The notes: generated by a model not told the origin, from the letters alone. 64,000 nt of DNA from Trebonia sp963795335 (GCA_963795335.1 CAWCHI010000006.1:124001-188000), one strand, 5' to 3'. Shown: positions 47,596 to 59,381, numbered from the stretch's first letter. Program-made: numbers and translations.

Positions 47596-47738
47596 CGGCC
47601 CCCCGGCGGCCGCACAGCGCTGGCGCCAGGGCACGCGGGCGATTGCGACTGGCGCCGAACGTGCTGGCGGGCTAGCGTGTTGCGGGTGGGACACAGGGGG
47701 TAAGTAGGGCGAGGATGGGCTGGTGAGAGGGGATCGGC

Positions 47739-48352
47739 ATGGATTTGGCGGTCCGTACCACGGCGTCGCCGACCGCGATCTGGGTGATCGTGATCGTCAT
47801 GACGATTTGCACGGGAATCCTGGTCAGTGCGGTCGGGATCGCGGACTCGCGGCAGTCGCGCGCTTCCCGGCGGGCGCACGGGATGATCTCGCTCGGGGGC
47901 GCGTCCGGGCCCGCGAGCCCGGCGGGCGCGATGGAGGCGGGAGCCGGGCGTCCGCGATCCGGGGAGCGGGCGTCAAGGCCGGCCCCCGAACGGGCGCCTG
48001 CGGCCGCTGGGCCAGTCCCGGCCCAGCGTTCTGGCAGCGACACGACGACGAGACCGGCGGCGGATCCGATGGCTACCCCCGCTGGTGGTCAGCCGCCGGC
48101 CGCGGCAGCCCATCCCGGGGCAGCCCATCCCGGGGCAGCCCATCCCGGGGCAGCCCATCCCGGGGCAGGCGGCCGGGCGGCAGGCCCGGCCGGTATCCGA
48201 TCCGACCGCGGAGGCGCCGACGCTGCCCGACATGCCCCCGGTGACCGGGCGGCAAGCGATGCCCGCGCAGCGCGGCGGGGACGCCGACCAGCCCGAGCGG
48301 AGCTACCGCGCGAGCCGGCCCGGCCGGCGACGGCCAGGCGGGACAGGACTAG
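47739..48352 (+). CDS. membrane-anchored Pro/Ala-rich hypothetical protein
   Basis: Unrecognised protein. A short N-terminus (MDLAVRTTASPTA) leads into one hydrophobic helix (IWVIVIVMTICTGILVSAVG), then a long Pro/Ala/Arg-rich segment that would be cytoplasmic or external and disordered. Four 15-bp repeats (48106-48165) encode AAHPG in the original frame or PIPGQ after a shift; the latter leads to the more natural SDPTAEAPTLPDMPPVTG. The end is uncertain: TAG 48350-48352 in one frame, 48408 in another. It converges on the acyl-CoA dehydrogenase operon. Confidence 0.55.
48106..48165 (+). repeat. four tandem 15-bp units
   Basis: Four identical copies of CAGCCCATCCCGGGG, in the coding region of the membrane-anchored Pro/Ala-rich protein. 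Confidence 0.85.
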
Positions 48353-48356
48353 CCGG

Positions 48357-49727
48357 TTACCCCTCCGGGGCCGGCAGGTCGACCAGCGCAGCCAGCGCCG
48401 CACGGTGAGCGCCGGGGGTGCCGAAGGCGGCCGCGGCCGCCTTGGCCCGCTTGAGGTACAGGTGGGCCGGGTGCTCCCAGGTGAAGCCGATGCCGCCGTG
48501 CAGCTGGACGCATTCCTGCGCCGCCGTCACCGCGGCGTCGCAGCAGGCCGACTTGGCCAGGGCGACCGCGACCGGGGCGTCCGGGTCGTCGTCGGCCAGG
48601 CAGGCGGCGGCGTACCTGGAGGCGGCCCGGGCCAGGGTGATCGTCGGTCCACAGGTCGGCGAGCCGGTGCTTGACCGCCTGGAAGGAGCCGATCGGCCGG
48701 GCGAACTGGCGGCGCTCCTTGACGTAGGCGACGGTCATGTCCAGGCAGCGCTGCGCCAGGCCGAGCTGCTCGGCCGCGAGCACGGCGGCGCCCGCCGCCA
48801 GGCCCGCCGCCACCGCCGCCTCGGCCGCCGCCGCGCCGACCGCGACCTGGCGGGCCGGCGCGTCGTCGAGGGTGATGTCGCACAGCTGCCTGGTCATGTC
48901 GAGCGAGACCAGCGGCGTGCGGTGCACCCCCGGCGCGGTCGCCTCGACCAGGTACAGCGCGCTGGGCACGCCGTCCGCCGGCACGAGCAGCACGTCGGCG
49001 GGCAGCGCGTCGGCGCACCGCGGGGATCGTGCCGCGCAGCTTGACCGTGCCCGGAAGCCGTCGCCCGGCCGGCGACCCGCGCGGCGGCCGGGAACGGCGC
49101 CCCGGGCGCGGTGGTCACGGACACCGCGAGCGCCGCCGTGATCGAGCCGCCGGCCAGCTGGCGCAGCAGCCCCGCGGCCGGGCGAGACCGTCGGCGCGCC
49201 GGCCAGCGTCGGCCCGGGCCCGGGCGCGCAGCGCGGCGTCGCGGGCGGCGGCCGCCGGCCCGGACAGCGGCTGGCTGGTGTCGACGTCGGCCTTCGCCGC
49301 CGCGTCCCTCCGTCCTCCGGCGCCGGCCGCGCTGCGGGCGCGCGCGGACAGCAGGGCCGCGGTCGCCGACCGCCGCGCTGCCCAGGTACGGGATCGGGGC
49401 GACCGAGGCGCCGAACTGCTCGGCCGCGGCGGCCAGCTCCCGGTAGGACGCGCCGGCGCCGCCGAGGGCCTCGGGGATCAGCAGACCGGCGATGCCGATC
49501 TCGGCCGCGACCGTCCGCCACAGCTTGGCGTCAAACGTCTCGGCTTGCTCGGTGCGCGCGATGACGTCGGCCGCGGCGGCCTGGCTGGCGAGCAGGTCGG
49601 CCAGCGCGGCGGCCAGGTCCTGCTCGGTCTCGGAGTACAGCAGGCCGCCGGCGGTCACGCGGCCCCGTTCGGCCTCCTGCGGGCGGTCTGCGCTGGCCTG
49701 CTCACGGGTTTCTTCGACGGAAGCCAT
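48357..49727 (-). CDS. acyl-CoA dehydrogenase (FadE type), frame broken
   Basis: FAD-dependent acyl-CoA dehydrogenase, third gene of the operon. The N-terminal helical domain is ETEQDLAAALADLLASQAAA, IGIAGLLIPEALGGAGASYR; the C-terminal domain shows EQLGLAQRCLDMTVAYVKER, RQFARPIGSFQAVKHRLADL and, in another frame, LHGGIGFTWEHPAHLYLKRA. Several breaks lie between 49380 and 48640. It ends ALAALVDLPAPEG with TAA at 48359-48357. Its ATG overlaps the stop of the preceding dehydrogenase gene (TGATG). Such paired, diverged FadE proteins form heteromeric enzymes for steroid or branched substrates in actinobacteria, which fits the arrangement here. Confidence 0.8.
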
Positions 49728-50927
49728 CAGCGCGGGCAGGTCCTTCCACGGGACGTTCGGTGTCGGTGCGGGGCTCGGGGGGCAGCCGCAGCACCCGCTC
49801 GGCGATGATGTTGCGCATGATCTCCGAGGTGCCGCCCTCGATCGAGTTGCCCTTCGCCCGCAGGTAGCGGTAGCCGGGGCCGCGGGTGTCGCCGGAGCCG
49901 TCGCGGCGCATCGTCCAGTCGTCGTAGGTCAGCCCGTCCGCGCCGAGGAACTCGATCTCGAACCCGGAGATCTCCTGGTTGAGGCGGGCGAAGGTGAGCT
50001 TGGCGGCCGAGCCCTCCGGGCCCGGGCTGGCCCGCGGCGATCTGCTGGCGCAGCCGCTCGCCCGCCAGCCGGGCGACCTCGGCCTGCGCCCACAGCGACA
50101 GCAGCCGCTGGTGCAGGTCGTGCGTGCGCAGCTCCGGGTGCTGGCGCCAGGCGGTCGCGGCGAAGCCGATCCCGCCGGACTCGCGGGGCATCGCGGTCGC
50201 GTTGCCGATCGAGACCCGCTCGTTCATCAGCGTGGCGTTGGCGACCCTCCAGCCCTCGCCGACCTCGCCGAGCCGGTTCGCGTCGGGGACGCGCGACGTC
50301 GGTGAGGAACACCTCGTTGAACTCGGCCTCACCGGTGAGCTGGCGCAGCGGCCGGACCTCGACGCCGGGCGCGTGCATGTCGACGATGAAGTAGGACAGG
50401 CCCGGGTGCTTGGGCACGTCGGGGTCGGTGCGCGCGAGCAGCAGGGCCCAGCGGGCGTGGTGGGCGAGCGAGGTCCACACCTTCTGCCCGTTGACGACCC
50501 AGTCGTCGCCGTCCCGGACCGCGCGGGTCGCCAGCCCGGCCAGGTCGCTGCCCGCCCCCGGCTCGCTGAACAGCTGGCACCAGATCTCGTCCGCCGAGCC
50601 AGAGCGGCTTGAGCCACCAGGTGACTTCTGCTCGTCGCTGCCGAAGGCGATGATCGTCGGCGCGGCCATGCCGAGGCCGATGACGTTGCGCCGCTCGTCG
50701 AGGCGCGGCGCCCCGGCCCGGGCGAACTCCTCCTCGCCGACTGCCTGCAGCGCCCGCGGCAGGCCGAGGCCGCCGTGGCCTACCGGGTAGTGCACGGCGG
50801 CCAGGCCCGCGTCGAACCGGGCGCTGAGGAACGCGGCACGCGGGGTGGCCGCGGGATCGTGCTCGGCGCAGAACGCGCGGACCGCCGCCCGGAGGTCGGC
50901 TCGCGCGGCCGCTGGTGTGTCGCTCAA
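49727..50927 (-). CDS. acyl-CoA dehydrogenase (FadE type), frame broken
   Basis: Second FadE-type flavoenzyme. N-terminal part DLRAAVRAFCAEHDP, HYPVGHGGLGLPRALQAVGE; FAD/substrate segment IWCQLFSEPGAGSDLAGLAT and VVNGQKVWTSLAHHARWALL; C-terminal GTSEIMRNIIAERVLRLP, the usual end of this family. Breaks near 50600, 50300 and 50030. The start is taken as TTG 50927 with GGGAG nine bases upstream. Sits between a FabG-like reductase and a second FadE. Confidence 0.8.
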
Positions 50928-50988
50928 CGCCTGTGCTCCCTTGCGTGTTGGCCTCGCGGATGGGGACCTTGCTAGCTGACCGGGCTTG

Positions 50989-51743
50989 CTACGAGACCGG
51001 GCCGCCGGACAGGTAGAGGATCTGGCCGGAGATGAAGCCGGCCCCCTCACTGGCGAAGAACGAGATCGCGTGGGCGATGTCCTCGACCTGGCCGACCCGC
51101 TGCACCGGGATCTGCCTTGGCCGCGCCGGCCTGGAAGTCCTCGAAGGAGATGCCGAGGCGGGCCGCGGTGGCGGCGGTCATGTCGGTGACGACGAAGCCG
51201 GGCGCGACCGCGTTCGCGGTGATGCCGAACTTGCCCAGCTCGAGCGCGAGGGTCTTGGTGAGGCCCTGCAGGCCCGCCTTGGCCGTGGAGTAGTTGACCT
51301 GGCCGCGGTTGCCGACCGCGGACGGTCGACGACAGGTTGACGATCCGGCCCCACTTGGCGGCGACCATGTACTTCTGGGAGGCCCGGCTCATCAGGAACG
51401 CGCCCTTCAGGTGGACGTTCATGACCGTGTCCCAGTCGGCCTCGTCCATCTTGAACAGCAGGTTGTCGCGGGTCACGCCGGCGTTGTTGACGAGCACGGT
51501 CGGCTCGCCGAGCTCGGCGGCGACCTTCTCCACGGCCGCGGTCACCTGGTCGGCGTCGGACACGTCGGCCCCGACCGCGATCGCCCTGCCGCCGGCCTTC
51601 TCGATCTCGGCGACGGTCTGCGCGCCGTCGTCCTCATGCAGGTCGAGCACCCCGACGGCCATCCCGTCGGCGGCGAGACGCTTGGCGGTGCCCGCACCGA
51701 TGCCGCGGGCGGCCCCGGTCACGATCGCGATTCGCTGTGGCAT
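50989..51743 (-). CDS. SDR-family 3-oxoacyl reductase (FabG-like), frame broken
   Basis: Short-chain dehydrogenase first in the operon. NAD(P) motif IAIVTGAARGIGAGTAKRLA, VLVNNAGVTRDNLLFKMDEA, KWGRIVNLSS and, after a break near 51325, the catalytic YxxxK in NYSTAKAGLQGLTKTLALEL; another break near 51115 precedes the C-terminal IAHAISFFASEGAGFISGQI, LYLSGGPVS. It probably reduces or oxidises a 3-oxo/3-hydroxyacyl-CoA in the pathway of the two FadE enzymes. ATG 51743; stop TAG 50991-50989, 61 bases before the next gene. Confidence 0.85.
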
Positions 51744-51900
51744 AACGTATGCATTCCCTTCCTCGGCCCGACGCCGTTGACAGGCGAACGCCGGTGTTCC
51801 GTGGCCATTATTCCGGATGTCATCGCCGGGCGACCGGGTGGCCGGGCAAGGCCGGGTACCTTGTCAGTTATCGCGACGCAGATCTGGGGTGGATAGCGCG

Positions 51901-52864
51901 GTGCTGGCGGGAAACGCGGGGCTGGCGGGAAAAGCGGGGCTGGCGGGGAAACCCGGGCTGGCAGGTAAAACCGGGCCGGCAGGTAAAACCGGGCTGGCCG
52001 GCTTCACGGGGCCGACGGGCGCAGCCGGCGTGCGGAGCAGGCTTCGGCCGGCCCTGGCGGCGCTGGCGGCCGCCGCCACGGTGGCCGGCGCGGTCGCGGG
52101 GTGCTCGTCCGGCAGCAGCTCGACGGCTGGCGGGGCTTCCGCGTCCGCCACCCCGAGCGCCTCGGCCTCGGCCAGCGCCGCGGCGCCGTCGGCGTCCGCG
52201 GCCTCCGGCGCCAGTGCCGGGGCGCTGCCGACGACCTCGATGACCCCGCTGCCTGCCGCGGCCGGGCAGCTGACCGGCACCCAGCTGGAGTCGGTGCTGC
52301 TGCCGCTGACCGACTTCCCGGCCGGGTTCGCCACCCCGACCAGCGGGCCGGTCAGCTCCGGCGGGTCGCTCACCTGGGGCGCGGCCAGCTACGACCTGGC
52401 CTCGATGTCCTGCGCGGCGTTCATCGAGAAGGTCGGCGGCACCGGGTTCGGCGAGACGGCGATGGTCTCGGGCAGCGCCGAGACCTCCGGGCAGGCCTAC
52501 GACCAGCTCATCTACCAGTTCGCGAACGCGCCGGGGCGACCTCGTTCGTCTCCGGGGTGCAGGGCCTGGCCGGGCGGTGCGGATCGTTCAAGCGACCGCG
52601 GGCGGCCAGACCGGCACGTTCTCGCTCAAGGCGAGCGCGGGCGCCCCGGTAGGCGGGCACCCGACGGTGACCTGTCCGAGACCGGCACGCTCGGCGACCA
52701 GCAAGGTCGTGCTCGGCCTGCTGCTGTGCGCGAGCGGGGTGGACGTGTTCGGGGTGGGCACCGTCGGCGCCAATGGCACGGCCGCGCCGGCCACACCGAC
52801 CCGTGAGGCGGTCATCTACCAGCTGATGAAGCGGCAGGCAGCCGCGGCCGAGCTGGTGGGCTAG
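51901..52864 (+). CDS. lipoprotein preceded by collagen-like segment, one frameshift
   Basis: Membrane-anchored protein of unknown function. The lipobox VAGAVAGCSSGSSS with the run ALAALAAAATVAGAV is a clear lipoprotein signal; a Ser/Ala-rich linker follows, then a domain with LPLTDFPAGFATPTSG and DLASMSCAAFIEKVGGTGFG and, after a break near 52530, CASGVDVFGVGTVGANGT to the end. It resembles actinobacterial secreted PknH-extracellular-like proteins only weakly. In the same frame upstream, 13 perfect Gly-X-Y triplets (GLAGKAGLAGKPGLAGKT and on) run directly into it. If the start is GTG 52030, the signal peptide is canonical and the triplets are untranslated; GTG 51901 or 51889 include them. 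Confidence 0.6.
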
Positions 52865-52892
52865 GCCCGCTCGCCGGCGATCTGGCCCGGAC

Positions 52893-55826
52893 CTACCGGC
52901 TGCCGCCCAGCCGGCTGGCCAGCAGCTCGGCCAGGTGGGTCCCGGGCAGGCCGGCCAGCTGCTCGAGCTGCGTCCGGCAGGAGAACCCGTCGGCCAGCAC
53001 CGTGGCCCCCTCCCCCTGATCCGCCAGCGCTGACGCACCGCGGGCAGCAGGGCGGTCTCGGCGACCGCGACCGACACGTCGTAGTGGCCGCGCTCGACCC
53101 CGAAGTTGCCGGCCAGCCCGCAGCACCCGCCGACGGCGGTGACCGTGGCGCCCGCCGTCGCGCGAGCAGCGCCGCGTCGGCGGCCCAGCCGAGCACGGCG
53201 TGCTGGTGGCAGTGCGGCTGGGCGACGCCGGTGACGTCAGACAGGTCCGGCGGCGTCCAGCCGTCGGTGCCGGTCAGCAGCTCGGCGAGGGTCTTGACGG
53301 CGCTGCTGAGGGACGCCGCCCGCGGGTCGCCCGGCAGCAGCTCGGCCGCGTCAGCGCGCAGGGCGGCGGTGCAGGACGGCTCGAGGCCGACGACCGGGAT
53401 GCCCGCGTCGAGGGCGGGGGCGAGGGCATCGCAGCGAGCGGCGCAGCTGGCGCCGGGCCCCGTCCAGCTGGCCGGTGGAGATCCAGGTGAGGCCGCAGCA
53501 GACGTTCGCGCCGGTGACCTGGACCTGGTACCCGGCGTCTTCCAGCACCCGCACGGCGGCCTGGCCGACGTGCGGCGCGAAGGCGTTGGTGAACGTGTCG
53601 ACCCAGAGCAGCACCGGCTTGCCGCCGTGCTGGTGACGGCCGGGCAGCGAACCACTGCCGGAACGTCCGCGGGGCGAACCGGGGCAGGTCACGCCGCCGG
53701 TCGAGGCCGCCGAGCCGCTTGACCAGCGCGGCCGCCGGGGCGAAGCGCAGCGACGCGTTGGCCAGGCGGGTCAGCCCGGCCGACCGCGTGGTCAGCGCGG
53801 CCCAGCGCGGCAGCCAGCCGAGCGAGTAGTGGGCCGCGGGCCTCAGCTTGCGCCGGTAGCGCTGGTACAGCGCCTCGGCCTTGTAGGTGGCCATGTCGAC
53901 GCCCGCCGGGCAGTCGGCCGAGCAGCCCTTGCAGGACAGGCACAGGTCAAGCGCGCTGGCCACGGCGGGATCGTCCCAGCCCGCCACCAGCGACCCGTTG
54001 GCCAGCTCCTGCAGCACCCGGGCGCGGCCCCTGGTGGAGTCCTTCTCATCCCGGGTCGCCAGGTAGGACGGGCACATCACGCCGCCGGTGCCGGTGTTGT
54101 CGGCCCGGCACTTGCCGACGCCGGTGCACCGGTGCACCGCCGCGGTGAAGTCGCCCGCGTCGTGCGGGTAGGCGAAGCCGAGGCTGCGGCGCAGCGGCCG
54201 CGCCAGCGGGACCCGCAGATCGGCGTCGAGGGGAGCCGGGTCGACGATGATCCCCGGGTTGAGTACCCGCCCGGGGTCGAACAGCCCGCTTGACCGCGCC
54301 CATCAGCGCCGATCGCGTCGGCCGAGTACATGAGCGGGAGCAGCTCACCCCGGGCCCGGCCGTCGCCGTGCTCGCCGGAGGCCGAGCCGCCGTAGGAGGC
54401 GGCCAGCCTGGCCGCGTCCTCGGTGAACGCGCGCAGCACGCTCGGGCGCTCGCGCAGCGGGAAGTCGATCCGGACGTGCACGCAGCCGTCGCCGAAGTGC
54501 CCGTAGAGCAGCCCGTCGACGCCGTGGGCGGCCATCAGGGCGGACAGCTCGCGGAGGTAGGGACCGAGGACCGCGGGCGGCACGGCCGAGTCCTCCCAGC
54601 CCGGCCAGGCGGGCTCGCCCGCCGCGGTGCGCCCGCCGAGCCCGGCGCCGTCCTCGCGAATCCGCCACAGCGCCGCCGCCTGCGGGCCGGTGTAGACCGC
54701 GCTGTCCAGGCAGCCCCCGTCGGCCACGAGCTTGCGGGCGGCGGTCGCCGCTTCCTCCGGGGTGCCGCCCGCGGTCTCGGCGAACAGCCAGCCGCCGCCG
54801 CGGGGCAGCCCGGGCACGGCGCCGGGACCGCGACGGGGGCGGAACAGGTCGACCATGTGCGAATCGAGGCCCTCGAGGGCGACCGGCTGGTGCGGCAGCA
54901 GGCCGGGGACGGCGTCGGCGGCGGCGGGCATGTCGGGGTAGCCGAGCACCGCCAGCGCGGTCGCGCGGGGCGCGTCCACCAGCCGCACGGTGGCGCCGAG
55001 GGTGAGCGCCAGCGTCCCCTCGGTCCCGGACAGGAACTTGGCCACGTCGAAGCCGTTCTCCGGCAGCAGGTGCTCGAGGGAGTAGCCGGACACCTGCCGG
55101 GTGAACCGGCCGAACTCGGTCCTGATGACGCCGAGGCCGCCGGTGGCCAGCGCGTCGCAGCCCGGCCAGCAGGGCCGCCTCGGGGGCGCCGTCGTCCGGC
55201 CGCTCCTTGCCGTAGCGCCGGGCCGTGAAGCGCACCCCGGCCCCGGTCACGACGTCGAGCGCGACCACGTTGTCGGCGCTGCGCCCGTAGCGCAGCGCCC
55301 GCGAGCCGCAGGCGTTGTTGCCGATCGCGCCGCCGATGGTGGCGCGCGAGTGGGTGGACGGGTCGGGGCCGAAGCGCAGGCCGTGCGGCGCCGCGGCCGC
55401 GGTGATCGCGTCGAGCACCGCGCCCGGGCTGGACCAGCGCGGTGCGCTGCCCCGGGGTCGACCGACAGCACCCGGTTCAGGTGCCGGGAGAGGTCGAGGA
55501 CGACGCCGGTCGACAGCGCGTTGCCAGCGATCGAGGTGCCCGCGCCGCGCGCCGGTCACCGGCACGCCGAGCTCCCGGCACGACCGACAGCGCGGCGATG
55601 ACCTCGTCGGCCGACCGGGGGAAGGCGACCACGGCCGGGCACGACCCGGTAGTTGGAGGCGTCGGAGGAGTACTCGGCCCGGCGCCGGGTCCGCGGTGTC
55701 GACCTCGGACAGCCCGGCCTGGCGCAGCGCCGCGGCCAGCTCGCCCGCGGGCGCGGGCGGGTTCGGCGGTGCCGGGGCCGCGAACGGGCGGGGCGCGGCG
55801 GGCGAGGTGGCGGCGGGCGTAGTCAC
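52893..55826 (-). CDS. FAD-linked oxidase fused to Fe-S domain, frame broken
   Basis: A GlcD-GlcF type fusion, about 970 residues, oxidising a D-2-hydroxyacid (D-lactate, glycolate or D-2-hydroxyglutarate). FAD-binding part: GPDPSTHSRATIGGAIGNNA, CGSRALRYGRSADNVVALDV; FAD-oxidase C-terminal domain: DGLLYGHFGDGCVHVRIDFP, GEHGDGRARGELLPLMYSAD. Fe-S part: HRCTGVGKCRADNTG and DLCLSCKGCSADCPAGVDMA (two 4Fe-4S sites), then the CCG domains with NVCCGLTWIS, LEPSCTAALR and GCCGLAGNFG. Numerous breaks from 55660 to 53000. Converges with the lipoprotein gene. Confidence 0.85.
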
Positions 55827-55872
55827 CGAAAAAGCCTAACGTGCGCGTGGCGGGAAAGCGTCCCGCGCGGAG

Positions 55873-57602
55873 TCAGCCGCGGCGGAACACGTACACGCCG
55901 TCGCGTTCGAAGACCTGGACGTAGCCGTCATGCGGGTACAGCATCGCGATGAACGCCGGGACGTTGGTGATGGCGCGGGCTGTAGCCGCTGTCGGCGCCG
56001 TCGAAGACGACGTACTGGGTGGGCGGGTTGCCCGGGGTGCCGATCCAGAACGTGTCGGTGCGGGCGGCCAGCGGCGCGAGCAGGTCGAGGGTGGTCTGCA
56101 CGGTCGCGCCGTCGGGCACGACCGCCATCGCCGCGTCGGCCGCCGCCACGTGCGGGCTCGAGCCGGTAGGTCGAGGCATGCCAGAGGTCGCTGAGCGGGA
56201 ACTGGAAGGCGAGCGCGACCGCGATCGCCGGCCATCATCGCGCCGGCGTTGCGGGCGAGCCCGGCCGCGCGCACCAGTCCAGGCGAGCTCGCCCAGCCCG
56301 GCCAGCCGTCCGTGCGGCAGGCGGTGCCGCCCGTCGGTGCGAGCTGCCCGGGCCGGGAGCACGCCGTGCAGCCGTCCGAGCGTCTCGGCCGCCGCGATGA
56401 ACAGGATCGGCATTGTGGTCGCGTTGTAGTGCCAGGCGGTGCCCCAGAAGCGGTGTTAGTCGACATGAAGCGCAGCGCCAGGCCGGGCAGCGCGACCAGC
56501 GCGACCGGCGAGCCGAGGGCGATGAACGCGGTCGGCAGCAGCAGCCAGCCCAGCGTCCGCAGCTTGACCGGCCAGCTGGCGGCGGTCTGCTGGACGAGGC
56601 CGACGGCCGAGAAGGACTGGTGACCGTTGGCCACCCCGGCGTCCTTGAGAAGTAGTAGTCGTGGGACGGGTTGAAGTGCGGGATGATCACCGTGATCGCG
56701 AGCACCGACCAAGCAGCCCCCAGGCGAGCAGGAACAGCCCGCCCCAGAGGGCGACCTGGCCGTCCCCCCAGCGGCCGTCCCGGTAGCGCCCGTCGCGGTC
56801 GGTGCCGAACCCGGCCGCGAGGAACGGGACCCGGGCCCGCCAGCCACCGGACCCGGGCGGCGGGAACGCCGCGCTCACCCCGAGCAGCACGCCGATCGCG
56901 GCCACGGTGAAGCCCTGGTCCTCCTTCACGAAGGCCATCGGCATAGCCCAGGCGATCGCGCCAGCCGGCGCCGCGGACCAGGGCGGACAGCGAGAAGGCG
57001 AGCAGCGGCACGGCGAGCGCGACCTCGTGGAAGTCGAAGTCGTTCATCTGCTGCAGGCCCCAGGAGAAGCCGTAGGCGAAGCCGATCAGCCGGCCCGGCG
57101 CCCGCCCGAGCACGCGGACGCGGCCGCCGCCACCGGGAAGACCGACACCGCGGTGCAGCAGCGCCTGGCCGACCAGCAGCGTGGCGGGCGACGGGAACAG
57201 CCGGAAGAACGGCGCGAGCAGCCCGACAGCGAGCTGGAAGTGGTTGCCGAGCAGGTTGAACCCGGTGCCGAGGATGTCCACGACCGGCGCGTGCAGCTGG
57301 GACAGCTGCTTGACGTACTCGACGTAGATGGCCAGGTCGTAGGAGGCGGGGTTGTGCTGCAGCAGCCGCATCAGCGCGATGACGAAGTAGCCCGCCGTTG
57401 CCGCCACCGCGATGATCCAGATGACGGGATCGCGCCAGACGCTGGCCGACCGCACTCGTGCGGGCTCCGCCCCGGCCGGCCGGGCCGCGGCATACGGCGC
57501 GGCGAGGGTAACCCCTTCCCCAGCGGGCGGGCCAGACGGGCCGGGAGCGTCCTCATCGGGCCCGTCGGCCGACACGGCCCGCGGGCGGCTCTCCCCCAGC
57601 AC
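55873..57602 (-). CDS. DUF2079 membrane protein, frame broken
   Basis: Large polytopic membrane protein matching DUF2079, a family related to glycosyltransferase-39 fold proteins. N-terminal cytoplasmic Pro/Ala-rich stretch, then first helix VIWIIAVAATAGYFVIALMR, followed by the characteristic NPASYDLAIYVEYVKQLSQL and DILGTGFNLLGNHFQLAVGL with the conserved Asp and His; FGFSWGLQQMNDFDFHEVALA-like region and IIPHFNPSHDYYFS later. The C-terminal soluble domain ends YVQVFERDGVYVFRRG. Many breaks between 57190 and 55980. Downstream of the ABC exporter genes on the same strand. Confidence 0.75.
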
Positions 57603-57678
57603 GCCAGTAGCTTATCGCGGCCGGCCTGGCCGGTCAGTCCTCCCGGCAGCGCCTCTTCATGCGACCGGGAGCAGCAGT

Positions 57679-58519
57679 TCACACCAGCAGCAGGCGGCCA
57701 ATCCGCCGTCCAGCCAGCGCCAGGCCCGCCAGCCCCAGGGCGGCCAGGTAGGCGGCCCGCCAGGCGAGATCGGGGACCGGCACCCCGAGCACCAGGTCGC
57801 GCAGCAGCACGACGCCCTGGTACAGCGGCGTCCACTCGCACGATGTCGGCGATGACCCGGGGGTAGACCGACAGCGGGTAGAAGGTACCGGAGAACAGGA
57901 ACAGCGGCACCGCCACCAGCAGCACGTAGTCCAGGTCCTGCCAGGACGACATGTACGTGGTCAGGAACACCCCGAGGGCGGCGGTGGCGAAGCTGATCAG
58001 CGCGGCCGCGGGCAGCGCGAGCAGCGCCCAGGGCGAGACGACGAGCCCCATCGCGGCGATCACGGCCAGGAACGTGACCGAGTAGATCAGGCCGCGCAGC
58101 ACCGCCCAGCCGATCTCGGCCACGGCCACGTCCGCGGCGCCGAGCGGGGTCGTGAGCACCGCGTCGTAAAGCTTGTCGAACTTCAGCCGCCCGAAGATAT
58201 TGAAGGTCGAGTCGGCCAGCGCCCCGTTCAGGGCCGACACCGCCAGCAGGCCGGGCGCGACGAACTCCCGGTACGGCACGGGCTGGCCGCCCGGCCCGGC
58301 GACGGTGCCGATCAGCCCGCCGATGCCGACGCCGACCGACAGCATGTAGAACAGCGGCTCGGCCGCGCCCGCGGCGACCAGCAGCCACATCCGCCGGTAA
58401 AGCCGCGCGTGCCGCTCGATCAGCCGCAGCCCGCGCAGCCCGGGGACGGTCATCATCAGCCGCTCGGTCACCGACGACGATGATCCCGAACGAAGGCGGC
58501 TGACCCTGTCCTCAGACAT
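57679..58519 (-). CDS. ABC-2 type transport permease
   Basis: Six-helix ABC-2 permease, about 280 residues. Contains LLVAAGAAEPLFYMLSVGVG, APGLLAVSALNGALADSTFN, RLKFDKLYDAVLTTPLGAAD (the usual amphipathic coupling loop) and VPLFLFSGTFYPLSVYPRVI. One break near 57845; the end is in another frame at TGA 57681-57679. Second permease of the exporter; the other lies 24 bases upstream. ATG 58519 with AGGGA in front. Confidence 0.85.
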
Positions 58520-58543
58520 GATGTCCCTCACACATACAGGGCC

Positions 58544-59381
58544 TCACACATAAAGGCGCCGCCGGTAGGTGCGGCCGCCCGCCCACAGGCCGATGGCCGC
58601 CAGCGTGGCGAGGTAGCCGACGTGGATGGCGGCCGCGCCGGGGGCGACGTTCCCCAGGCTGAGCCCCCGGCACAGGGCGACACCGTGCCACAGCGGGGTG
58701 GCGTAAGCGACCGGGCGGATCCACCCGGGCAACTGGGAGATCGGGAAGAAGGTGCCGGAGAACAGCATCAGCGGGACCGCGCCGAACCGGATCGGGTAGT
58801 TCATCGTGGTCTCGTGCTCGAGGGTGACCGCCCAGGCCGCGACCGGGACCGCGAAGGCGAAACCGGTCAGCGTCGCGGCCGGCAGCAGCAGCACCGCCCA
58901 GGGCGACCTGATCAGCCCGAACGCCGCCATGACGATCACGAAGAAGGCCGAGTTCATCGCGATCCGCACGGTGATGAACATCAGGTGGCCGCGGAAGATG
59001 TCGGCCGGGCGCAGCATCGTCGCCCGCGCCGCGATGTAGACCTTGTGCCAGTGGATGCCGCCGAATACCGGGAACAAGGCGTTGGACAGGCCCGAGTTCA
59101 TCGCCTGGACCGCGAGCACGGCCGGGGCGACGAAAACCACGTAGGGCACTCCCCCGAGGGCGCCGGTGCCGTTCTTGTCGACCAGCGAGCCGAGCCCGTA
59201 GCCCATTGCCCCGAGGTAGAACAGCGGCCCGCAGACCGATGACCAGACCGTGCCCTGCCAGGTCCGGCGGTACATGACCAGCCAGCAGCGCAGCGCCCGG
59301 ACGGCCAGCTCCCACGAACTGGGCAGGCGGGGCAGCGCGGCCGGGCCGGCCGGGCCGGCGCACAAGGGTCTCGCTGCTCAT
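58544..59381 (-). CDS. ABC-2 type transport permease
   Basis: Six-helix ABC-2 permease, about 278 residues. Key parts are TWQGTVWSSVCGPLFYLGAM, FVAPAVLAVQAMNSGLSNAL, PVFGGIHWHKVYIAARATML and AVPLMLFSGTFFPISQLPGW. The start MSSETLVRR at ATG 59381 overlaps the ATPase stop by one base (TGATG) and needs a shift near 59363. Diverged from the second permease (about 30% similar by eye), so the exporter is probably a heterodimer. Confidence 0.85.
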
